From positions 1 through 64,000 of the forward strand of contig NZ_JAUFQP010000001.1 of the NCBI RefSeq assembly GCF_030409805.1: a DNA stretch of 64,000 bases, written 5' to 3'. Both the position numbers and the translations under genes were made by a program. The stretch comes from Algibacter miyuki. Lineage in GTDB: Bacteria; Bacteroidota; Bacteroidia; Flavobacteriales; Flavobacteriaceae. The notes under the pieces were generated by a model. That model did not search any database. It saw only the letters and a list, made by a program, of their open reading frames with translations, and was not told the DNA's origin. Below, piece by piece: positions 56,603 through 64,000 of the stretch (position 1 is the first letter of the stretch; each line of letters starts with the position of its first letter).

Positions 56603-57979
56603 ATGAAAAAAAAGGTTACCGCAGTTTTTGATATTGGTAAAACCAATAAGAAATTTTTTCTATTCGATAAGAATTTTAAAGAAGTCCATAAAGAATACAT
56701 TTCTTTTGAAGAAATAGAGGATGAAGATGGGCATCCCACCGAAAATCTTCCTGCATTACATAAATGGTTAAAAGATGTTTTTAATCGTATTATTAATGCG
56801 AAAAAATTTGATATAAAAGCCATAAATTTTTCAACTTATGGTGCCAGTTTGGTGCATATTGATGAAAATGGAAAACCTTTAACACCGCTCTATAATTACA
56901 CCAAACCGTTGCCAAAAGAGATTGTGTCGTCCTTTTTTGAAACTTATGGTCCAAAGGAAGCTTTTCTAAAAACCACGGGTTGTGCCGATTTAAGCATGCT
57001 GAACTCAGGTTTACAATTGTATTGGCTAAAAAAAATGCAACCTGAAATTTTTAGTAAAATAAAATACACCTTGCATTTACCGCAATATTTGAGTTTTGTT
57101 TTTACGGGAATTCCAATAAGCGAGTACACCAGTATTGGATGCCATACAGCCCTTTGGGATTATGAGAAAAAAGATTACCACAGTTGGGTATATAAGGAAG
57201 CAATTAATAAAATTTTACCACCCATAGTGTCAACCGAAACGAGCATTAATATGAATTATAACGGCAGTCGAATAAAAATTGGCGTTGGCATTCATGATAG
57301 TTCTGCAGCACTTTTACCTTATGTGAGAAGTATTAAGAAAAAGTTTGTTTTAGTCTCAACAGGTACCTGGAGTATTGTTTTTAATCCCTTTACGGAAAAG
57401 CCAAATTCAGAAACACTTTTTAATAAAGATACTCTTAATTATATGCGTATTAATGGTAAAGCTGTTAAAGCAACGCGTATATTTTTAGGGAATGAATATA
57501 AGTTGCAAGTAGCTAAACTAGATGAGTATTTTGGGGCTAAAGAAGATTTTCATCGTTCTGTAAAGTTTGATTTTAATATTTATTCTGAAATTATGCTAGA
57601 TTTTAAACATTGTTACAAATGGGAAAGTTTTTCAGATGAAAATATGCCTGATGAAACGCAAATTAGGTATCATAAGTATGAATATGCTTATCATCAATTA
57701 ATGATGGAGCTTGTTTTACTTCAAGTTAAAGATATTAAAGGCGCATTAGGCGAAAACAGTATTGCACGCATTTATATAGATGGCGGTTTTAGTAATAATG
57801 ATATTTATATCAAATTATTATCGCATCATTTTAGAGGGAAAAAATTAAGTACTACAGATGCTTCATTAGGCTCAGCTTTAGGTGCAGCTATTTCAATTTC
57901 AGATAATAAACTCAATTCTAAATTTTTGAAAGAAAATTATGCGCTTAAAAAGCATGTGCCTTTTATAGTTAGCGGATAA
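56603..57979 (+). CDS. rhaB: FGGY-family carbohydrate kinase, likely rhamnulokinase
   Basis: A 458-residue sugar kinase of the FGGY/actin-like fold. Motifs: phosphate-1 loop FDIGKTNKKFFLFD (10-23), the second-domain ATP motif FVLVSTGTWSIVF (about 248-260), and the adenosine motif RIYIDGGFSNNDIY (about 391-404). It should phosphorylate L-rhamnulose, the step between isomerase and aldolase. Sequence alone would also allow a fuculose or xylulose kinase; the neighbours decide. It ends 189 bp before the permease gene, which has its own promoter. Confidence 0.87.
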   Translation: MKKKVTAVFDIGKTNKKFFLFDKNFKEVHKEYISFEEIEDEDGHPTENLPALHKWLKDVFNRIINAKKFDIKAINFSTYGASLVHIDENGKPLTPLYNYTKPLPKEIVSSFFETYGPKEAFLKTTGCADLSMLNSGLQLYWLKKMQPEIFSKIKYTLHLPQYLSFVFTGIPISEYTSIGCHTALWDYEKKDYHSWVYKEAINKILPPIVSTETSINMNYNGSRIKIGVGIHDSSAALLPYVRSIKKKFVLVSTGTWSIVFNPFTEKPNSETLFNKDTLNYMRINGKAVKATRIFLGNEYKLQVAKLDEYFGAKEDFHRSVKFDFNIYSEIMLDFKHCYKWESFSDENMPDETQIRYHKYEYAYHQLMMELVLLQVKDIKGALGENSIARIYIDGGFSNNDIYIKLLSHHFRGKKLSTTDASLGSALGAAISISDNKLNSKFLKENYALKKHVPFIVSG

Positions 57980-58070
57980 TTGTTTTTTCAATTGAAATTA
58001 TATTTTTATTCGAGTAAATCAATAACATAAAAACCCTTGATAAAAAAAAACATCAGTAAATAACCATGAT

Positions 58071-58109
58071 AGTACAGGATAGGTTTTTTATAATTATCCT
58101 TTATTTTTC
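58071..58109 (+). promoter_or_regulatory. Second copy of the shared rhamnose promoter element
   Basis: AGTACAGGATA (58071-58081), 20 nt, then TATTTTTC (58102-58109), a -7 box with one mismatch to TAnnTTTG. Motif and spacing equal those before rhaEW. CATCAGT (58051-58057) is also shared, but its distance to the 11-mer differs by 5 nt (13 against 8). The permease is therefore a second transcription unit of the same regulon. Confidence 0.58.
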
Positions 58110-58168
58110 GTAAGTCGAATTTATTCTGAAATTCAACTTATACCAACACCACCAACTAAACCAAAATT

Positions 58169-59578
58169 ATGACAAAATACGAACAAGCAGAAGGCATTTT
58201 AGACGATGCTTCTGGAGGTGAATTTGAAAGAACACCCGTGCCAAAATCTAAACTTAAAGGTTGGAAAAGCTTTATAGGGATGTATGCGGGCGAACACGCA
58301 GCAGGTACCGAATTTATGATTGGTCCACTCTTTTTAACAGCCGGTGTTAGTGCTTTCGATTTAATTATAGGTTTACTCTTAGGAAATCTATTAGCGGTTT
58401 TAAGCTGGCGGTTTCTAACTGCCGAAATTGCCATTAAAAATAGGCTAACTTTATATTTTCAATTAGAAAAAATTTGTGGTAAAAAATTGGTGACAGGATA
58501 CAATCTGGCCAATGGTATTTTGTTTTGCTTTTTAGCAGGCTCCATGATTACGGTTTCTGCAACCGCCGTTGGTATTCCGTTCGATATGCCGATGCCAAAA
58601 CTAACAGACACGATGCCTAATGGCGTCACTTGGGTGGTTATTGTCATTATCATTGGTGCCGTGATTTCTTTAATTGCAGCACGTGGTTACGATACAGTAA
58701 CAAAAGCAGCAAATGTAATGTCGCCCGTTATTGTGATTGCTTTTTTAGCTTGTGGTGTTGTGGCACTTAATCAATTAGGTGTTGGTAGTTTTTCAGATTT
58801 TTGGAACATTTGGGGAGAAGGTGCCGAGCCTTTTCCTGGGCAAATAAAATTCACGTTTTGGCATGTTGTTATTTGGTCTTGGTTTGCTAATGGTGCCATG
58901 CATATTGGGATGTCCGATTTATCGGTATTTAGGTTTGCAAAAGAAGCTAAAGCAGGTTGGGCAACAGCAGCAGGAATGTATGTTGGCCATTATATGGCGT
59001 GGATAGCCGCTGCATTATTATATGCTGTATATTTAAAATCACCAGAAGCCATGGCTTTTTTAAGTAATGGCGATGCGCCTCCGGTAGCACCAGGTCCACT
59101 AGCATACAATGCTATTGGTGTCTTTGGAATTATAGCTGTGGTATTGGCTGGTTGGACTACTGCAAACCCGACTATTTATAGAGCAGGATTAGCTTTTCAA
59201 GCTATTTTGCCAAAATTATCAACGGCAAAAGTGACTATTTTAGCTGGAACTATTGCAACTATAGCAGGGTTGTTTCCGGCATTTGCCATGAAGCTTTTAG
59301 GTTTCGTTGCGTTATACGGTTTCATATTGGCGCCATTTGGAGCTATTATTGTTTTTGAGCATTTTTTCCATAAGAAGGTAGGTATTATTAAAAATTATGC
59401 TGAAGTTGCAAACCTTTCCTTTAATAAATCGGTGTTTTGGGCTTGGGCGATAAGTTTCGGTTTGTTTTACTTTATATCCATCCAATTTGATGTGTTTTTA
59501 TCCTTTGTAACATTGCCTGCATGGTTATTATGTGGGGTCTTGTTTTTGGTGTTCAGTAAACGTTTTCAGAATAAATAA
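58169..59578 (+). CDS. NCS1-type permease, candidate rhamnose transporter
   Basis: A 469-residue inner-membrane transporter with about twelve helices. The pattern (GMYAGEHAAGTEFMIGPLFLTAGVS in TM1, WSWFANGAMHIGMSDLSVFRFAKEA mid-protein, AGWTTANPTIYRAGL) is that of the NCS1 nucleobase/cation symporter family (cytosine permease, allantoin and hydantoin carriers). No nucleobase gene is nearby; the gene shares its promoter element with rhaEW and follows the kinase. This makes rhamnose or another deoxysugar the likely substrate, which would be unusual for the family. The family call is good; the substrate is inference. Confidence 0.8.
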   Translation: MTKYEQAEGILDDASGGEFERTPVPKSKLKGWKSFIGMYAGEHAAGTEFMIGPLFLTAGVSAFDLIIGLLLGNLLAVLSWRFLTAEIAIKNRLTLYFQLEKICGKKLVTGYNLANGILFCFLAGSMITVSATAVGIPFDMPMPKLTDTMPNGVTWVVIVIIIGAVISLIAARGYDTVTKAANVMSPVIVIAFLACGVVALNQLGVGSFSDFWNIWGEGAEPFPGQIKFTFWHVVIWSWFANGAMHIGMSDLSVFRFAKEAKAGWATAAGMYVGHYMAWIAAALLYAVYLKSPEAMAFLSNGDAPPVAPGPLAYNAIGVFGIIAVVLAGWTTANPTIYRAGLAFQAILPKLSTAKVTILAGTIATIAGLFPAFAMKLLGFVALYGFILAPFGAIIVFEHFFHKKVGIIKNYAEVANLSFNKSVFWAWAISFGLFYFISIQFDVFLSFVTLPAWLLCGVLFLVFSKRFQNK

Positions 59579-59606
59579 TTTTTCAGAATAAAAAATATAA
59601 GTTAAA

Positions 59607-59650
59607 CGCCGCTAATGGTCTTTTTGTAAGATGATTTGCGGCATTTTTGC
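59607..59650 (+). terminator. Terminator of the permease gene
   Basis: GCCGC (59608-59612) pairs with GCGGC (59638-59642) within a longer imperfect stem, AATggTCT against AGAtgATT, followed by ATTTTT. It ends the rhamnose locus. Confidence 0.6.
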
Positions 59651-60152
59651 AACTTATTTTGATTGATTTAGTACCGTTTAATATGCTCGGTTGGCGGTGC
59701 TCCGTGTTTCTAATTGAAGCATGCTTTAATGTTATTTTGAGTTCAACCGTGACACTTGAAACACAAAAGAATAAGAGTTTTTTAGATTATATATTTAAAA
59801 ATAGACTTAAAATGATTATTAAGCCTTTTTATGTTGTTAAACCCGGTAAACGGGGAATGGTTTTGATATAAAGAGCTATAATATTGCTGAGGTTTTTACG
59901 CTAAGTTTTAAATTTACGCACTGCTTACGCTTCGTTTAAAAGAAACCGATATCAGCTACTATTATCGGAGAAGAATACAAAAATCGTCATTCTGAAGTTT
60001 GTGTTAAAGGGGGAATGCGATTGTATTACAATCAGAAAAATTAAATTATCTAATTAAAACAGCTGGAGTTTTTCATCCTTAAAAAACCGGTTAATTTATT
60101 TAAGTTTGTATTAAAGTTGAATAACCAAAAACCATCAAACCATATAAAATAA
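59651..60152 (+). other. Intergenic region before the hybrid two-component gene
   Basis: About 500 bases with no convincing gene. The frame at 59647-59871 has no ribosome-binding site, no known similarity and poor composition. A GTCATTCTGAAG segment near 59986 resembles worn intergenic repeats seen in Flavobacteriia. The promoter of the sensor gene must lie near its end. Confidence 0.4.
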
Positions 60153-63100
60153 ATGAATTGGAGATTATATATTGTATTTCTTTCTCTTTGTGTTTCGTTT
60201 TCAGCTCTAGGACAATTCAAAAATTTAAAATTTGAGAATCTAGATAAAATTGATGGACTCTCAAGCAGCACTTGTTCTGAAATATTTCAGGATAGCGATG
60301 GGTATTTATGGTTTGGGACAATTGATGGTTTAAACAAATATAACGGATATGGTTTTGAGGTTTTTAGGCCAAACTTAAACGATTCGACTTCCATTAGTAA
60401 TATCCGAATTAATACTATTACAGAAGATAAAAATGGTAATTTATGGATTGGTACTAACAACGGCCTCGATATTTTAAATAAAAAAACACAACAATTTTCG
60501 CGTGTAAATATTTTTGAAAGTGAATCTCAAATTTCAAACACCAATGAGGTTATAAATAAACTGTTGTTTGATGAGGTTAGGAATACCATTTGGGTAGCAA
60601 CCAATAAAGGTGCGGTGAAAATTGTTTTAAAAGAAGGTGATGTTAGCCCGTCTAACTTAAAAATCACAAGGTTTAATAATAACGAAAATGATAAAAACTC
60701 TTTAGATGATAACTATGTAAATGTTGTTTTGAAAGATGAAAACAACAATATATGGCTGAGTACAAATGGGGCTTGTTTAAATAAATATAATGAAGTCGAA
60801 AATAATTTTGAAAGGGTTTTAATTGAAAATAAACGATTTTATGAGCTCAACCATATTTCTAAACGCGTTTTTATTGATAATGATGGCGATTTTTGGATAG
60901 GTAACGATGTTTCTAATTTAATTCTATGGAATCCGAAAAATCATAGTTTTAATCATGTTTCTATTGTTGAAAACAAAGCGCCAATACAAGATTTTTATCA
61001 AGATGAAAATGGTATTATTTGGATTTCTACCGATGGTTATGGTTTGTTATTATACAATAAACAGGAAAAAAAACTAGAGCAAAGTATTGTTAATAATCCG
61101 TTCGATCCTTTTTCTTTACCCAACAATCAACCTTCAAAAATATTCCAAGATCGTGATGGTGTGTTCTGGATTGGTAGCTATGATAAGGGCGTGAGTAAGT
61201 TAGATCCTTCTAAAAACTTTTTTGGTCATCACTATTATCAACCTAATAACCCAGACGGACTTAGCGAAAAAATTGTCCAATCTGTTTTACAAGATTCGAA
61301 AGGGCGTATTTGGCTAGGTGCTTATAATGGCGGTTTAAATTTGTATGATCCAGAAACGAATACATTTAGAAATTTTGCACAGAATCCTAACAATAAAAAC
61401 GCATTAAGTTCAAATAAAATATTATATACTTTTGAAAGCTATAATGGTGATATTTGGATATGCACTTATGATGGTGGTTTAAATAAATTTAATCCTGAAA
61501 CCGACCAGTTTGAACGATTTTTTCATGATGAAAAAAATCCTTTGACCATAGAGCAAAATGCGGTTTGGACGGGCGTTGAAGATGCTCAAAAACGTATTTG
61601 GCTAGGTTTAAAAAGTGAAGGTTTAAATATTTACAACCCTAAAAATAAAACGTTTCATAGTTATAAAAAAAACTTAGCAAGTAATAATATTTTTACGGTA
61701 TTTATCGATTCTAAAAACCGATTACTTATTGGTACTAATTTAGGGTTGAATGTTTTAGATTTAAATACTTTAACGGAATTTATTCCAAAAACATTAGACT
61801 TTTCCGAAGTAAAAGAAAAAGGAATTACTGGGCAGAAGATAAATTTTATTACGGAAGATGTTTTGCACAATATTTGGCTAGGTACCGATAATGGTGTTTT
61901 TAAGTTAGATACCAATTTAAAAGTCTTAAAATCGTATGCTTCAGCAAACGGCCTGCCTAATAACTTTGTTGTTGGCTTGGTAGAAGATGATGATAAAAAT
62001 TTCTGGGTAACCACCAAAAACGGTTTGTCATTCATCAACACTAAAACAGATCAAATTAAAAATTTTAATACGCACGATGGTGTACAAGGTGCGGAGTTTC
62101 AAAGTAAATCGATAACCAAAATTAAAGATGGTAGAATAATAGCAGGAGGTATCAATGGTTTCAATATTTTTAATCCGAAAAGAATTAATTTAAAATCAGC
62201 GGCAGTATTAAAACCCAAAATAACTGGTTTTCGTTTAAATAATAAGAAGATAAGTTACGGCGATTCTGTAAACGGTCGAGTACTTCTAAATAAAGCTATT
62301 TCTCAAACCAATCACATAGAGTTACAGCATAATGAAAACTATATTTCGTTTGAGTTCGAAGCGCTTTTTTATAATAATCCGGAACATGTTAAGTATGCCT
62401 ACAAAATGCATGGTATTGATGATAGCTTTATAACCGTTGATAACTCGCGTGTTGTTAATCAGGCTAATTTACTTCCAGGTACTTATACTTTTGAAGTTAT
62501 TGCATCTATTGATAATGCATGGGATAAAAGTGAATCGGCGGTAATCAATATTGAAATTTTGCCACCACTCTGGAAAACTTGGTGGGCATATTCCATTTAT
62601 TTTATACTAACCATTGGGTTGGTTTGGTTTTTTATGAGGTTGTATAGTAAAACTATTCAGGAATCTCAGGAACGAAACCTAGATTTAATGAAACTTCAGT
62701 TTTTTATAAATGTATCTCATGAGTTTAGAACACCGTTAACGCTTATTTTAAATCCGTTAGAAAAAATATTAGGAAACTTAAGTGAGACTACGGTTGTGAA
62801 ATCTTCAGCATTATCAGCGCAACGTAGTGCTAGACGTTTGTTGCACTTGGTAAATCAACTTTTAGATTACCGAAAAATGGATGCAGGAATGGCGCCACTG
62901 CAATTAGAAAAAGGTGATATCGTAAAGTTTAGCGAAGCTATTTTTGATTTATTTAAAGGCTTAGCCGAAAAAAAAGAAATAAACTATAGATTTATTTCGT
63001 CTTCCGGAGAAGTTATTTCCCTTTTCGATTTTGATAAAGTTGAAAAAATAATTACGAATTTGATATCTAATGCCATAAAATTCACAGAAAGCGGTGGCGA

Positions 63101-64000
63101 TATTGTGGTTTCTATAACGCACGTAACAGAAGAGGCTAATGCTTCCGGTGTTTTTAAAATGAAAAAAGCCAAACTCGGCGAACATGTAGAAATTGTTATA
63201 AAAGATACCGGTATCGGAATGGATAAAGAGCAGCAAGAGCAGGTGTTTTCTCGTTTTTCTAATTTAGATGCTTCTAAATCAGGAACAGGTATTGGGCTAA
63301 ATTTTACTAAAGCCTTGGTTGAAATCCATGAGGGTGCTATAGCTGTAAAAAGTAAATTTAAAAAAGGAACTAAGTTTGTAGTTAGGCTGCCTTTAAATAT
63401 GAACAGGAAGGAAGAAACGGTAGAAAGTATTAAAAACGAGTTTCTTATAAATTCCATGAAAGCAGTTGAGTATGATATGTTAACCTCGGATATAACGGTA
63501 TCTGCGGAAAATTCAAAGCCCGAAAACCCAGAATCAAAAACCATACTCATAGTTGAAGATAATAGCGAACTACGGGCACATTTAAAAGATGATTTAAACG
63601 ATACTTACATTGTGAAAGAAGCCGTTAACGGAAAAGAAGGCTTAGAAATGGTGCTAAAGCATTATCCCGATATTATTATTAGCGATGTTATGATGCCAAA
63701 AATGGACGGCTTCGAGATGTGTAAAAACTTAAAAGCAGCGTTTGAAACTTGCCATATTCCCATTATTTTATTAACAGCAAGAAGTCGTGAAGCGGATTTA
63801 ATCTCAGGTTTTAACCAAGGTGCCGATGCCTATATTGCAAAACCGTTTAGAATTGCGGTGTTAAAGGCACGGATTAAAAATTTATTAGATTCCAAAGAAC
63901 GATTAAAAGAGAAATTCTCAAAACTCGGCGCGATACTGCCATCAAAGGAGCTAACAACAAATTCTTTAGACGAAGCTTTTATTGAAAAAGTAACCAAATT
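60153..64000 (+). CDS. Hybrid two-component system sensor/regulator (HTCS), 3' partial
   Basis: Opens at the ATG at 60153 with a signal peptide (MNWRLYIVFLSLCVSFSALG) and runs past the window end; 1282 codons are visible without a stop. Residues ~20-730 are two seven-bladed propellers made of Reg_prop repeats (IFQDSDGYLWFGTIDGLNKY, then many xLWIGTxxGL copies), followed by a Y_Y_Y domain (~735-805), one membrane helix (~810-832), a HisKA domain with phospho-His856 in NVSHEFRTPL, HATPase_c (NLISNAIKF, DTGIGMD, GTGIGL), and a receiver domain with Asp1178 in IIISDVMMPKMDG. The AraC DNA-binding domain expected next is off the window. HTCS proteins bind oligosaccharides in the periplasm and switch on a nearby polysaccharide locus. 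The adjacent rhamnose genes hint at a rhamnose-containing ligand. Confidence 0.95.
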   Translation, partial: MNWRLYIVFLSLCVSFSALGQFKNLKFENLDKIDGLSSSTCSEIFQDSDGYLWFGTIDGLNKYNGYGFEVFRPNLNDSTSISNIRINTITEDKNGNLWIGTNNGLDILNKKTQQFSRVNIFESESQISNTNEVINKLLFDEVRNTIWVATNKGAVKIVLKEGDVSPSNLKITRFNNNENDKNSLDDNYVNVVLKDENNNIWLSTNGACLNKYNEVENNFERVLIENKRFYELNHISKRVFIDNDGDFWIGNDVSNLILWNPKNHSFNHVSIVENKAPIQDFYQDENGIIWISTDGYGLLLYNKQEKKLEQSIVNNPFDPFSLPNNQPSKIFQDRDGVFWIGSYDKGVSKLDPSKNFFGHHYYQPNNPDGLSEKIVQSVLQDSKGRIWLGAYNGGLNLYDPETNTFRNFAQNPNNKNALSSNKILYTFESYNGDIWICTYDGGLNKFNPETDQFERFFHDEKNPLTIEQNAVWTGVEDAQKRIWLGLKSEGLNIYNPKNKTFHSYKKNLASNNIFTVFIDSKNRLLIGTNLGLNVLDLNTLTEFIPKTLDFSEVKEKGITGQKINFITEDVLHNIWLGTDNGVFKLDTNLKVLKSYASANGLPNNFVVGLVEDDDKNFWVTTKNGLSFINTKTDQIKNFNTHDGVQGAEFQSKSITKIKDGRIIAGGINGFNIFNPKRINLKSAAVLKPKITGFRLNNKKISYGDSVNGRVLLNKAISQTNHIELQHNENYISFEFEALFYNNPEHVKYAYKMHGIDDSFITVDNSRVVNQANLLPGTYTFEVIASIDNAWDKSESAVINIEILPPLWKTWWAYSIYFILTIGLVWFFMRLYSKTIQESQERNLDLMKLQFFINVSHEFRTPLTLILNPLEKILGNLSETTVVKSSALSAQRSARRLLHLVNQLLDYRKMDAGMAPLQLEKGDIVKFSEAIFDLFKGLAEKKEINYRFISSSGEVISLFDFDKVEKIITNLISNAIKFTESGGDIVVSITHVTEEANASGVFKMKKAKLGEHVEIVIKDTGIGMDKEQQEQVFSRFSNLDASKSGTGIGLNFTKALVEIHEGAIAVKSKFKKGTKFVVRLPLNMNRKEETVESIKNEFLINSMKAVEYDMLTSDITVSAENSKPENPESKTILIVEDNSELRAHLKDDLNDTYIVKEAVNGKEGLEMVLKHYPDIIISDVMMPKMDGFEMCKNLKAAFETCHIPIILLTARSREADLISGFNQGADAYIAKPFRIAVLKARIKNLLDSKERLKEKFSKLGAILPSKELTTNSLDEAFIEKVTK

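Noticed and set aside
59647-59871. 74-residue plus-strand frame after the permease
   Set aside because: It starts right at the terminator, has irregular composition and no recognisable domain.

Overview
The window looks like chromosome from a marine Flavobacteriia-type Bacteroidota. The evidence is a SusC/SusD pair, a hybrid two-component regulator with a periplasmic propeller, Bacteroidota-style promoters (TTTG ... TAnnTTTG), low GC and long TonB-dependent receptor signatures. No rRNA, tRNA, CRISPR array, transposase or integrase was seen.

Layout. (1) 1-3.6 kb: the end of a DUF2911 protein, a lipid kinase, and two broken genes (an LtaS-like membrane fragment and a sulfatase that has lost its catalytic N-terminus). 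(2) 3.6-9.1 kb: a decayed spacer, then a SusC/SusD outer-membrane glycan uptake pair whose promoter is followed directly by a 25-bp palindrome. (3) 9.3-20.1 kb, minus strand: a copper/heavy-metal resistance unit, read in the order HYC_CC_PP protein, CusA-like pump, CusC-like outer-membrane channel, AraC regulator fused to a metal-binding-like domain, CopA-like P-type ATPase, CusB-like adaptor, HMA lipoprotein. (4) 20.2-21.3 kb: a pentameric ligand-gated ion channel of ELIC type. (5) 21.4-45.9 kb: a near-complete extracellular contractile injection system (eCIS): a divergent DUF4157 protein, then on the plus strand an AAA+ ATPase, DUF4255 cap protein, unknown protein, sheath, two tube proteins, DUF5908, LysM hub protein, VgrG-like spike, PAAR tip, gp25, two large baseplate proteins, a fibre candidate, a tape-measure protein, and a final secreted GH18-like protein with membrane helices at its C-terminus. 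(6) 46.1-51.7 kb: a GH43-like enzyme, then on the minus strand an LtaS-like phosphatase/transferase and a protein with two GH26-like domains, the first degenerate. (7) 51.8-59.6 kb: a rhamnose catabolic locus: GntR regulator divergent from rhamnulose-1-phosphate aldolase/dehydrogenase, rhamnose isomerase, rhamnulokinase and an NCS1-type permease. (8) 60.2-64 kb: a hybrid two-component system running off the window.

How it fits together. The rhamnose genes, GH43, hybrid sensor and sulfatase remnant suggest growth on rhamnose-containing, possibly sulfated, algal polysaccharides (inference). Two rhamnose promoters share an 11-bp element, AGTACAGGATA, placed exactly 20 nt before a -7-like box, so they look co-regulated. 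The most interesting unit is the eCIS: the core machine is recognisable, but the cap-proximal unknown protein, the DUF4157 partner and the GH18-like membrane protein at the operon end are not explained by the standard parts list. The membrane protein is a candidate envelope anchor or release factor.
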